Both the position numbers and the translations under genes were made by a program. A DNA stretch of 32,897 nt from a virus. The stretch is from positions 1-32,897 of the IMG/VR virus record IMGVR_UViG_3300006845_000033; one strand, given 5' to 3'. Below are positions 1 through 6,641 of this stretch, piece by piece; the first letter of the stretch is position 1, and each line of letters starts with the position of its first letter. The notes below the pieces were generated by a model. That model saw only the letters and a program-made list of their open reading frames with translations. It did not search any database and was not told the origin of the DNA.

Positions 1-141
1 GAGGCGCGCAAGCTGGGCATCCGCCCGCCGATGCTGGGCCCGCCGCGCGCGCCGGGACCGACCACCAAGCGCGCCATCGAGAACCTGCGCAAGGGCGAGG
101 ACAAGGAGCCTGAGCGCGATCCGATCCCCATCACGCAATGA
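1..141 (+). CDS. C-terminal end of an unidentified phage protein (5' truncated)
   Basis: Frame 1 is open from the first base of the window to a TGA at 139-141, giving 46 residues rich in Pro, Arg, Lys and Glu. The tail looks disordered (it ends in DPIPITQ). The stop overlaps the ATG of the next gene in an ATGA, the usual sign of translational coupling. The N-terminal domain lies outside the window, so no function can be assigned. Being on the + strand and coupled to the next gene, it could belong to the end of a rightward operon. Confidence 0.7.
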   Translation, partial: EARKLGIRPPMLGPPRAPGPTTKRAIENLRKGEDKEPERDPIPITQ

Positions 142-851
142 ACCTGCCGATGGAAAGCGAACTGCTCAACTACAACGTGCCCGAAGTGTGCCGCGCGCTG
201 ACCGACGCGCGCGGCGACATGATCGTGGCCGCGCGCCTGCTGCGCGTGAAGGTGCGCGACGTGCGCGATGCGATCCAGATGATCCCCGAAGTACAGGGGC
301 ATTTCATGGCCGTGCAAAAGGCGGTCGCCGAGCACCCCGACGTGGAGCGCGCCACCTCACAGCAGCTGGACCGGCGCATCCGCCACCTGACCACGGTGTA
401 TGCTGCCGACGGGTTGGAGGCGCTGCACGAACTGGCAACGCAGCCGTTCATTCAGGACAGCTACATGATGGACATCAAGTTCAAGGCGGCATCCAAGCTG
501 GTGCAGGCCAAGCCGGTTGACGGGCGCAACGACGACATCGGCCAGCTGATGGTGGCGCTGAACGAGCAGTACCAGAAGTCCAGCGGTCGCATCACGCATC
601 TGAGCATGCAGCTGGAGCGCATGCAGGGAGGGGGTGAGTCGCTTCATATAGAGGCCACGAGCGAATCTCCTCCCGCCACGCATGAAATAACGCTAGTTCC
701 CTTAGATGCTGTGCCTGAATCCGGTTGTACGCCGGAGCCACTGCCGGAACCGGACGACAGTGCAGTAGCTCGTAGCAATACACCGATCCCATACGCTGCA
801 GATCACGCAGCTGACCGCGCGACACCGGATAGTCTCGATCCAGAACCTTGA
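138..851 (+). CDS. Unidentified protein with a possible N-terminal helix-turn-helix
   Basis: A 237-residue protein starting at the ATG that overlaps the upstream stop. Residues about 10-50 contain GDMIVAARLLRVKVRDVRDA, which reads like a helix-turn-helix of the kind found in small terminase subunits and other phage DNA-binding proteins. Residues 50-165 are predicted helical. The last 70 residues are Pro/Glu/Asp/Ser-rich and look disordered. That tail (from about 640) lies antisense to the 3' end of the gene at 592-1554, and its codons there lose the G/C-rich third position seen upstream. The globular part may therefore be the original gene and the tail a later extension. A small-terminase role is possible but unproven, because the large terminase is far away at 22060. 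Confidence 0.7.
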   Translation: MNLPMESELLNYNVPEVCRALTDARGDMIVAARLLRVKVRDVRDAIQMIPEVQGHFMAVQKAVAEHPDVERATSQQLDRRIRHLTTVYAADGLEALHELATQPFIQDSYMMDIKFKAASKLVQAKPVDGRNDDIGQLMVALNEQYQKSSGRITHLSMQLERMQGGGESLHIEATSESPPATHEITLVPLDAVPESGCTPEPLPEPDDSAVARSNTPIPYAADHAADRATPDSLDPEP

Positions 852-1554
852 GCGGCCCGGCGCTGGGCGCATAGCCCACCATGTCGTAGGCTTCCTGCAG
901 CAGCCCGTTGCTCGGGCGGCGCAGCAGGCGCACCAGCCGGAACGGGCGCGACACCATGCCGCGCGTGAAGTTGTTGTGATTGTTGTACAGGCGGCTTTGC
1001 ACCGCCTCGGGCAGTCGCGTGCGCCCCATGACCTCGCGCTGGTTGACGATGATGTAGGCGTTGGGGTCCAGCCCCAGCGCGCGCACTACCAGCTTGTGCT
1101 GATCGGTCAGTCCCTCCTTGAGGCAGGCTTGCATGTCGGCGTAGAGCAGCTGCGCCTGCTCGGCGGACGGATAGCGAAAGTCCATCTCGCGCTCGATCAG
1201 GGCCCACGTCACGGCCGGGCGCGACACCACGATCAGATCGCTGGTGCGCGTGGCCGCGCGCTTGAAGTCGTGCGGGCTGATCGGGAAGGTGAGCAGCACC
1301 ACCGCATCACAGCGCAGCGCCGGGTCGCACTCGATCCGCTGCAGCAGCACCCCGCCCTGTTGATACCACTGCGCCAGCTGCGTCTTGGCGCTGGCCGGGA
1401 ACTGCGCGATGAACTGCGGCAGTCCCTTCAGCGTCTGGTAGTCGAACAGCGCGTAGCTCGCCGTGTCGTTGTGGCAGTTGACCCACACCCGCCCGAAGTC
1501 GCGGTACAAACCGGCAATGGTGCCCAGCGTGTCCTGGGTGGCAAACTTGCGCAC
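592..1554 (-). CDS. Hypothetical protein, 320 residues
   Basis: Starts at a GTG (1554-1552) with GGAGG about ten bases upstream; an in-frame TAG sits immediately before, so this is the first possible start. The protein is mixed alpha/beta with no signal peptide or membrane segment and no motif I recognise. The N-terminal half contains segments such as RVWVNCHNDTASYALFDYQT and CDAVVLLTFP that look like a folded domain. The C-terminal end overlaps the + strand gene 138-851 by 260 bp in convergent orientation. The leftward terminator at 1731-1769 lies between this gene and the upstream operon, so it needs terminator read-through or its own promoter; I see no good promoter in 1555-1730. Confidence 0.75.
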   Translation of the reverse strand: MRKFATQDTLGTIAGLYRDFGRVWVNCHNDTASYALFDYQTLKGLPQFIAQFPASAKTQLAQWYQQGGVLLQRIECDPALRCDAVVLLTFPISPHDFKRAATRTSDLIVVSRPAVTWALIEREMDFRYPSAEQAQLLYADMQACLKEGLTDQHKLVVRALGLDPNAYIIVNQREVMGRTRLPEAVQSRLYNNHNNFTRGMVSRPFRLVRLLRRPSNGLLQEAYDMVGYAPSAGPLKVLDRDYPVSRGQLRDLQRMGSVYCYELLHCRPVPAVAPAYNRIQAQHLRELALFHAWREEIRSWPLYEATHPLPACAPAACSDA

Positions 1555-1579
1555 GCTCTAACGCCTCCGGGGGGACGTG

Positions 1580-1756
1580 ATGAAAGCCGTAATCCTAGCT
1601 GCGCTGCTCGCCTGCGGCTGCAGCAACACGCCGCTCGCCAAGCGCGCGTGGCATGAGTTGACCGACGATGCGGCCCCTTCGTGTACCTGCGCGATTGTGA
1701 TCTTGGACGGGGAGGGCAAGGTGCTCAAGGAAAAACCGCCGCGCGCGGGGGAATGA
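1580..1756 (+). CDS. Putative small lipoprotein, 58 residues
   Basis: The ATG at 1580 follows a G-rich stretch (1569-1575) that can serve as ribosome binding site. The N-terminus MKAVILAALLACGCSN has one Lys, a short hydrophobic run and an LLAC-type lipobox, which predicts lipid attachment at Cys12. The remaining 46 residues contain a CTC pair and a Lys/Pro-rich tail. Size and lipobox would fit an outer-membrane spanin (Rz1-like) or another lipoprotein, but no inner-membrane partner is visible. Against it: the 3' end is embedded in the terminator hairpin of the leftward operon, and the start abuts the ribosome binding site of the divergent gene at 592-1554. Confidence 0.5.
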   Translation: MKAVILAALLACGCSNTPLAKRAWHELTDDAAPSCTCAIVILDGEGKVLKEKPPRAGE

Positions 1757-1769
1757 CGGCGCGCGGCGG
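1731..1769 (-). terminator. Intrinsic terminator of the leftward operon
   Basis: A perfect 11-bp GC-only stem (1736-1746 with 1759-1769) and a 12-base loop are followed, on the - strand, by five T residues (1735-1731). It lies seven bases beyond the stop of the PEP-CTERM gene at 1776-2210. It has no T-run for the + strand, so it should act only on leftward transcripts. Confidence 0.85.
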
Positions 1770-1775
1770 GTGCGG

Positions 1776-2210
1776 CTAGTGCGTGCGGCGCTTGACGACG
1801 AACCCTGCCACCATCAGGCCAGCGGCCAGCGTCATCCACGTCTGCGGCTCAGGTACGGGCGTCAGGAAGGCGCGTGTGCTACCGACGGCGCTGACTCGCT
1901 GAGTGAATTGAAAGAACCACATCTCCTCGCTCACGCTGATCCGCGCACGCCCAGCTGGCGGCGTGACAAATTCCAGTACGAACAGGTCGTCCGGCCACGA
2001 TCCCTCTCGGATATTGACCTGCTGCGTCGTCACCCCGCTGCCGCTCATGACAAGGTATTGCGATCTGGGCGGTGGCGACGGGCGGGAGTAGGGCAGGATG
2101 TAGACCTCGAAAGACGTGTTGGTGAGGTTGTTCACGGTCAAAACAGCGGCATGGGCAGCGTGGCCCAGCAACAGCGCCGGGATCAGCAAAAGCCCTAACT
2201 TGGTTTTCAT
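1776..2210 (-). CDS. Secreted PEP-CTERM sorting-signal protein 1
   Basis: A 144-residue exported protein. It starts with a Sec signal peptide (MKTKLGLLLIPALLLGHAAH, cleavage probably after AHA). A beta-rich domain of about 95 residues with no cysteines follows. It ends in a canonical PEP-CTERM tripartite signal: PEP at residues 120-122 within VPEPQTW, a hydrophobic helix (about 125-139) and a KRR basic tail. In bacteria this signal is recognised by exosortase (EpsH/XrtA family), which processes the protein at the cell envelope. The ATG is preceded by AAAAGGGA. It is the last gene of the leftward operon, 28 bp after the second PEP-CTERM gene and just before the terminator. The role in infection is unknown; changing the host surface is one inference. 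Confidence 0.88.
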   Translation of the reverse strand: MKTKLGLLLIPALLLGHAAHAAVLTVNNLTNTSFEVYILPYSRPSPPPRSQYLVMSGSGVTTQQVNIREGSWPDDLFVLEFVTPPAGRARISVSEEMWFFQFTQRVSAVGSTRAFLTPVPEPQTWMTLAAGLMVAGFVVKRRTH

Positions 2211-2238
2211 TGTTATGTTCCCTTTTGGTTGGTACTTC

Positions 2239-2754
2239 TCACTTCGGACTACGGACCCTTCTTACAACAACTCCGGTCAACACGAGGCCCAGCGCCAGCA
2301 TGGCCCACGTCTGCGGCTCGGGGATGGCGTAGATAGAGGCCGTGTAGGAAAAGCGCCTCGGCGACTCGCCCCGGAACTCTCTGGTCGCGGCCGGGCCCCA
2401 AATCAATCCGGCGTTGGTGTCCCAGCGCAATTTAGGGTTGTCTGGCAGGGTGAGTTGCGCGATCAGTACCGGAAGGGCGAGCGGGATCACCGAGTTGTCG
2501 GCAGCCACATCGAAGCGGATGACCTGACCCTGGAAGGCTTCGAAGTCGAACTCCTCGGCGGGCTCGGCGATGCCAACGTGCCCGGCGCGAATGAATCCGG
2601 TGAGCGGGTGGCTGCGTGTGAGCAGATCGAAGCGATCACTGCCCACATGCAGGGCATAGACATCCACCGCGCGGTCGATGCGTGCGTGGACGATGATCGC
2701 GCTGGCTTGTCCGGCGAACAGCGCCAGCGCGAGGGCGACAAGTATCTTCTTCAT
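2239..2754 (-). CDS. Secreted PEP-CTERM sorting-signal protein 2
   Basis: A 171-residue exported protein. The signal peptide is MKKILVALALALFAGQASA. The mature domain (about residues 20-140) is rich in beta-forming residues and includes HARIDRAVDVYALHVGSDRFD. The C-terminus carries PEP at 145-147 (IPEPQTW), a hydrophobic segment (about 150-164) and an RRVRSPK tail. A GGAGGT ribosome binding site precedes the ATG. The ATG overlaps the stop of the RuvC-like gene (ATGA), so the gene is coupled to the recombination block and is not a loose insertion. Apart from the sorting signal it shares no obvious sequence with protein 1, so the two are probably not recent duplicates. Confidence 0.88.
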   Translation of the reverse strand: MKKILVALALALFAGQASAIIVHARIDRAVDVYALHVGSDRFDLLTRSHPLTGFIRAGHVGIAEPAEEFDFEAFQGQVIRFDVAADNSVIPLALPVLIAQLTLPDNPKLRWDTNAGLIWGPAATREFRGESPRRFSYTASIYAIPEPQTWAMLALGLVLTGVVVRRVRSPK

Positions 2755-3218
2755 GGTAGTACCTCCATTGGTTGCGGTATCGGATTGACTAGCTCTGCAT
2801 AGGTCACTGCAAGCGCGAGCGCCTGCCACTCTCCTCCTTTCAGTCCGTGAGTCAGGCCGGGATTTTTCTTGGTGCCCGGTGCACCGAAGCGGTCGATCAG
2901 GGCTTGACGGATGTTGCTGTCCTTGGCGCGCGTGTCGTGGCAAACGTGCTGCTTGACCGTGATGCGCTTGACGCGCGTAGCCTTGCCGTGCGCCTCGGCA
3001 AAGCGCCCGCTCCAGAACACCGTTTCGAACACGTCTTCACCCACTGCCATGCCGTAGCTGGCAACCTGCTCGATCACCAGCCTCGTGCGGGGGTTCGTGC
3101 GCAGGTAGCGCAACAGCTGCTCGTTGTTTTCGGTGTTGGCGTCGATGCTGCCGCTGTCCGTGTCGTAGACCACCGAACTGCTGACCACCGGCCCCGGATC
3201 GATCGCGATGATTTTCAT
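2751..3218 (-). CDS. RuvC-like Holliday junction resolvase
   Basis: 155 residues with an RNase H-like fold signature: MKIIAIDPG at the N-terminus (D7), RLVIEQVASYGM (E50) after the central strands, and a C-terminal GGEWQALALAVTYAEL helix. This order matches RuvC-type endonucleases of phages, which cut branched DNA. The final acidic positions of RuvC (two Asp in the last helix) are not obvious; E130 may take one role. The ATG at 3218 overlaps the stop of the ATPase gene (ATGA), and the stop overlaps the start of the PEP-CTERM gene. Next to a RecE-like protein and a Sak4-like ATPase it completes a recombination set, probably for resolving replication intermediates before packaging. Confidence 0.8.
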   Translation of the reverse strand: MKIIAIDPGPVVSSSVVYDTDSGSIDANTENNEQLLRYLRTNPRTRLVIEQVASYGMAVGEDVFETVFWSGRFAEAHGKATRVKRITVKQHVCHDTRAKDSNIRQALIDRFGAPGTKKNPGLTHGLKGGEWQALALAVTYAELVNPIPQPMEVLP

Positions 3219-4381
3219 CCATCCTCTCCCATCTGTCGGCTGTTGCGCGCTGCTGCCTCCTGCACCATCGAGATCGGGTCGCGCGACTTGAGGCGCGGCT
3301 TGCCGTTGGGCAGCAGGCGCTCGGGCTCAGGCTCAGGCTCGGGCTCGGGCTTGGGCTTGGGCTCGGGCTCCGGTGGGTGCGGTGGCTGCGGTTCGGGCTC
3401 CGGCTCCGGCGGCGGCTCGGTCGGGGGGTCTGCCTGTTCCGCAACGATCCGCATGAAGTGCTCCTTCATGCCGTTCTTGATTGGATCGAGCGGCATGTGC
3501 AGGTGCTTGGGCATTGCCATCCAGACCTCGGCCAGTTCGGTCAGATCGCGGCTTGCTTCCAGCGCCGTCTTCCACTTGCGCTGCTCGGGCGTGAATGGCA
3601 CGGGCATAACCTCCTGTCTTTGCGCGATCACGTCGCGCAGGTGCTCTTTCTCCTCCGCGTTGCCCTCGGCCCACTGCGCCAGCCGATGCCCAAGCTGCTC
3701 ATCCAGTTGCACGCCATCCTTGATGAACTGCTCGAAAGGCGTGCGCAGTCCGTGCGACTGCGCGCTGAAGTCCGGGCGGCCCTGCGATCCCTCGGGCAGC
3801 ACCAGCAGGAAGCTCATCTCGTACTCGAAACGATCCGTGATGATCGGCGTCCAGCCAAGTTGCGTAGGTTCCTCGCCCTTGACGATCTTGATCTTGTCCT
3901 TCGCCCTGAAGCAAAAAATAAAGTGCACCGGCAGTTGCAGCATGGTGTTGACGAACAGGTTGACCTGATGCTTGGGCTCGATCCACGCCGAAAACGTCAA
4001 GCGTTCCCGCTTCTTGTAATCATCTCCTGCGCGCTTGTCTAGCTCGCGGTCGTGCATCTCCAGCACGCCGCCCGGCCCCTCGTGCATGTGGGAGGCGCTG
4101 TCCACGATGATGACAGCGGGCTCAAGCAGCATCGCCTGCTGCACGGCCTCGGTGTAGCGGGCAGGGGAGAAGGGCGCGGTCAGATCGCCGTGCAGATACT
4201 TGAAGCGGTCGGCGTACTGCAGGCCACGGCGGGCCTCGGTGTCGATCAGGACAATGGGCTTGCCCTGCGCGAGTCCAGCCGCAATGCGCAGCGCCGAGTA
4301 GGTCTTGCCGGAGCGCGACGGCCCGGCGATGCCCACCATGAGCGGGGTCTGGTTTCTGATTGCGGGTCTGAACGAGATCAT
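3215..4381 (-). CDS. Phage nucleotide-binding ATPase (AAA_24 / Sak4-like, RecA-fold)
   Basis: 388 residues from the ATG that overlaps the previous stop, with GGAGG upstream. Walker A is GPSRSGKT (20-27), LIDTE (45-49) follows, and the Walker B-like strand VIIVD ends at D94. This is the layout of RecA-fold phage proteins of the AAA_24/Sak4 type, which bind single-stranded DNA and help annealing or recombination. The downstream part contains a predicted helical region, then a Pro/Glu-rich spacer of about 30 residues (EPEPEP repeats) and a basic end. Position directly after a RecE-like nuclease supports an annealase/exonuclease pair. Whether it is a true annealase or only a nucleotide-binding protein cannot be settled by eye. 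Confidence 0.8.
   Translation of the reverse strand: MISFRPAIRNQTPLMVGIAGPSRSGKTYSALRIAAGLAQGKPIVLIDTEARRGLQYADRFKYLHGDLTAPFSPARYTEAVQQAMLLEPAVIIVDSASHMHEGPGGVLEMHDRELDKRAGDDYKKRERLTFSAWIEPKHQVNLFVNTMLQLPVHFIFCFRAKDKIKIVKGEEPTQLGWTPIITDRFEYEMSFLLVLPEGSQGRPDFSAQSHGLRTPFEQFIKDGVQLDEQLGHRLAQWAEGNAEEKEHLRDVIAQRQEVMPVPFTPEQRKWKTALEASRDLTELAEVWMAMPKHLHMPLDPIKNGMKEHFMRIVAEQADPPTEPPPEPEPEPQPPHPPEPEPKPKPEPEPEPEPERLLPNGKPRLKSRDPISMVQEAAARNSRQMGEDG
3320..3373 (-). repeat. Hexanucleotide repeat encoding a Pro-Glu/Lys spacer
   Basis: About nine imperfect copies of CTCGGG (variants CTCAGG, CTTGGG) lie in frame near the 3' end of the ATPase gene. They encode alternating Pro-Glu and Pro-Lys. Six-base units keep the frame, so the spacer length could vary between relatives without breaking the gene. 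Confidence 0.8.
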
Positions 4382-5301
4382 GCTTGCACTCCTCCGCCGT
4401 ACTGGCTCCAGTCGATCATGGCCGTTTGCGCCTCTTCGAACCGCGTGTGTTCGTAGCTGGGCGCGTCTACCCATGCGATGCGCTGCGGGTAGGCGGGCCA
4501 GTGGTCGTTGTAAATGCCATCGCGCCACATGGCGAGCGCCATGTCCACCTTGTCGCTGCCCAGCCGCATGAAGTCGGGCTTGAGCGCGATGATCGACAGC
4601 AGGTAGGGCGGGGCGCTCTCCTGCACCACGAACAGGTAGCGCGGCTCCTCGCCCGTGAGGGTCTGGTAGCCCCGGCAGTAGAATGCGGCGTCCACGTCCC
4701 AGCCCATGCTCGCCACTTGCCGCTGCAGGTACAGCGGATTGGCGCTGCCGCTGGTGGTCTTGTAGTTCACCAGGATGTGCTGGTCGGTGTCGGCCAAGTC
4801 CGCACGCGCCCGGCAGCATACCGGCCCCTCAGCCTCCTGCCACAGCATGGTCAACTCGGCATGCTCGTGGCCGTTGGGTCGCCACTCGGCGCGCGCCAGC
4901 TGCGCACGCGCTGCCTCCACCATCGCCTGCGCGGTCACGTACTTGTCGGCGAGGATCGCCACCTGTCCGTTGTTGGCTGCGTCCGCGCGTATCTGCTGCG
5001 CCTCTTTCGAGCGCCAGTCGTTGGCCTCGACCACGACGATGCGCCCCACACGCAGAGGCTCCAGCAGCATCGAATGCACCGCCGTACCGAAGTCGGTGCG
5101 GTTCTGCTCGGCGCTGTCCAGCTTGGGCGCGGTGTAGTTGGGGTTCAGGCGCGGATGCTGGTGCCATGCGTGATAGGGCGACTGCGTGAGCATCGTGCAG
5201 GCGAGCCCGTGCGAGAGCGTCGGCCCTTGCATCAGATCGTCGGCGTGGTAGCGGTCCTCGCGCACGCTCGGGTGCATCCCTATTCCAAGATCATCCCTCA
5301 T
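4378..5301 (-). CDS. RecE-like PD-(D/E)XK exonuclease family protein
   Basis: 307 residues from ATG 5301, overlapping the upstream stop (ATGA) and preceded by GGAGGA. The family pattern is visible: FGTAVHSMLLEP (71-82, H76), a glutamate-containing strand, RADLAD (D168), then ILVNYKTT (177-183) and a helix with WDVDAAFYCRGYQ. RecE-type enzymes digest double-stranded DNA 5' to 3' to expose single strands for annealing. Here the acidic residue two before the catalytic Lys (K181) is Asn179, codon AAC, one transition from GAC. Either another acidic residue replaces it or the enzyme is inactive. The neighbouring ATPase and resolvase support a recombination role. Confidence 0.78.
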   Translation of the reverse strand: MRDDLGIGMHPSVREDRYHADDLMQGPTLSHGLACTMLTQSPYHAWHQHPRLNPNYTAPKLDSAEQNRTDFGTAVHSMLLEPLRVGRIVVVEANDWRSKEAQQIRADAANNGQVAILADKYVTAQAMVEAARAQLARAEWRPNGHEHAELTMLWQEAEGPVCCRARADLADTDQHILVNYKTTSGSANPLYLQRQVASMGWDVDAAFYCRGYQTLTGEEPRYLFVVQESAPPYLLSIIALKPDFMRLGSDKVDMALAMWRDGIYNDHWPAYPQRIAWVDAPSYEHTRFEEAQTAMIDWSQYGGGVQA

Positions 5302-5693
5302 TGTTTGGTTCCTCCCATGACATCGTTGATCCACTGCGCAATCAGACGCGCGGCGTCTTCTGCGCTCAGGTCGAACTTCAAGCGGAAGTTCTGCACATAG
5401 TCGTACAGCAGGCGCACGTCTTCGCCGCCGAGATAGCGGCGCATGGCGGGCGTCAGATCGCGCTCGGGGTAGGCGTGCATGCTCATCATGATTGGGTGGC
5501 CCTCCTTCGGATGCCAGAAAAATGCTGCGCAGTTCTCGCGGTTGCTCTCCACGAGAGAGGTAATGGTGCCGCGCGGATAGCGGTCCACCAGCGTGCCCAA
5601 GTCCTGCAGCACGCGGGCGGTCGGGCCGCGCACGAGATAGGTCACACCGCCCGATGCGGTGCGCCGCTCGATCTTTGCCGTGCTCACGATCAT
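5298..5693 (-). CDS. Hypothetical protein, 131 residues
   Basis: Starts at ATG 5693, overlapping the upstream stop (ATGA), with GAGGAAA upstream. It reads as a compact mixed alpha/beta protein: KIERRTASGGVTYLVRGPTA and the TITSLVESNRENCAAFFWHP stretch suggest beta strands, and the last 50 residues are helical (LSAEDAARLIAQWINDVMGG). No signal peptide, membrane segment or recognised motif. It is coupled to the RecE-like gene through its own stop, so a linked early function is likely. Function unknown. Confidence 0.75.
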   Translation of the reverse strand: MIVSTAKIERRTASGGVTYLVRGPTARVLQDLGTLVDRYPRGTITSLVESNRENCAAFFWHPKEGHPIMMSMHAYPERDLTPAMRRYLGGEDVRLLYDYVQNFRLKFDLSAEDAARLIAQWINDVMGGTKQ

Positions 5694-5965
5694 TCTGTTT
5701 CCTCCTCCGCGCTGTACGCGGGCCAGTAGATGATGCGGTTGCGGCCCATCGCGTCTTCTTGCGCTAGCTCCAGCACTTCGCACACTTCCAGCATGTCGAT
5801 GCCTCTGGTGAAGGCTTCCAGCACCAGCTTGCCCGCGAAGTTCATCGCGCTGGGCACGGTCACTGCCACACAGAATTTGCCAAACATGCCGCGCCCGCTG
5901 TAGCTGCGCGCGTTGTAGCCAGTGCCATCGATCAGTTCGATCAGTTGCTCGGATGTCATGGTCAT
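5690..5965 (-). CDS. Hypothetical protein, 91 residues
   Basis: ATG 5965 is preceded by AAAAGGGAG; a second in-frame ATG lies two codons later. The sequence has an N-terminal helix (SEQLIELIDGTG), Gly-rich turns (YSGRGMFGKF) and a helical, acidic C-terminus with EVCEVLELAQEDAMG. No known domain recognised. Its stop overlaps the next start, keeping it in the coupled chain that leads to the recombination genes. Confidence 0.72.
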   Translation of the reverse strand: MTMTSEQLIELIDGTGYNARSYSGRGMFGKFCVAVTVPSAMNFAGKLVLEAFTRGIDMLEVCEVLELAQEDAMGRNRIIYWPAYSAEEETE

Positions 5966-5977
5966 GCTCCCTTTTGG

Positions 5978-6079
5978 TTAAACTACAATGAACACTGCCA
6001 GCAAGATCAATACCAGCAGCATGCCGACGTAGAATCCCGGCGTGTCGTGCTTGGCACGCGGAATGCGTGGTGCCCTCAT
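5978..6079 (-). CDS. Single-span membrane micropeptide, 33 residues
   Basis: ATG 6079 overlaps the upstream stop (ATGA) and TAA lies at 5980-5978. A basic, Pro-containing N-terminus (MRAPRIPRAKHDTPG) is followed by one hydrophobic segment covering residues 17-33 (FYVGMLLVLILLAVFIVV). By the positive-inside rule the N-terminus should stay in the cytoplasm. It is the first of three consecutive small membrane proteins when read from the RecE side. Function unknown; small phage inner-membrane proteins often modify the host envelope or block superinfection. Confidence 0.6.
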   Translation of the reverse strand: MRAPRIPRAKHDTPGFYVGMLLVLILLAVFIVV

Positions 6080-6324
6080 GCGTCACCCCCGCTGACGCTG
6101 GGCGTCACCTCGATGCGCTTGCAGTCGTAAAGATATTCGTCTAGCGTCTGCCGACAGACTCGGATTCGGTCGCCGGTTGTCACGCGACAGTAGGTTTCGC
6201 CGTGCCAGCGCGAGCACCTTACGTTTGGCGTCTCGCGCGTGTGCTGTCCGATGATGAACAGCACGATCACGATCAGCACAAGGCCCAGCGGCAGATAGAT
6301 GGTGGAGACAGCCTCCTCGCTCAT
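6076..6324 (-). CDS. Small membrane-anchored protein with Cys-containing soluble domain, 82 residues
   Basis: ATG 6324 overlaps the preceding stop (ATGA); AGGAG lies upstream. An acidic start (MSEEAVST) is followed by one membrane helix (about residues 9-28, YLPLGLVLIVIVLFIIG) and a 50-residue domain with four Cys (VRCSRW, TYCRV, RVCRQ, YDCKR). Four Cys in a domain that may face the periplasm could form two disulfides, which is inference. Function unknown. Confidence 0.72.
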   Translation of the reverse strand: MSEEAVSTIYLPLGLVLIVIVLFIIGQHTRETPNVRCSRWHGETYCRVTTGDRIRVCRQTLDEYLYDCKRIEVTPSVSGGDA

Positions 6325-6626
6325 GATTGCGGCTCCTGTTTGTTGATGACCGAATGCTTGCTCGCGTCGTCGCACGTTGCGAACTTGCGACCGCGCGTGT
6401 CCAGGCGAAACGACTGCGCAACGCAGTGCTGTTCTGCCGGGGGCTTGCGCGCCGCGACGTGCGCAACTTGTGCTAGTACTGCAACACACAGGGTCACCGC
6501 CAGCACTTGCGCGCAGCGGCGGATCAGGTGCTCGTTCAAGTCCAGCGCAATCCAGTCGGCGCTCTTGTCGCGATAGCCGCGCGTGAAGATGCGCCTTGTG
6601 ATGCGCGTGTCGTAGGGTGTGCTCAT
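6321..6626 (-). CDS. Membrane-anchored hypothetical protein, 101 residues
   Basis: ATG 6626 is preceded by GAGGAGA. A basic N-terminal region of about 35 residues precedes one hydrophobic segment (about 38-57, CAQVLAVTLCVAVLAQVAHV). A polar C-terminal part contains two further Cys. This predicts a single-span inner-membrane protein with its N-terminus in the cytoplasm. It is the third small membrane protein in a row (5978-6626). No family recognised. Confidence 0.72.
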   Translation of the reverse strand: MSTPYDTRITRRIFTRGYRDKSADWIALDLNEHLIRRCAQVLAVTLCVAVLAQVAHVAARKPPAEQHCVAQSFRLDTRGRKFATCDDASKHSVINKQEPQS

Positions 6627-6641
6627 GCTTTCTCCTCGGGT

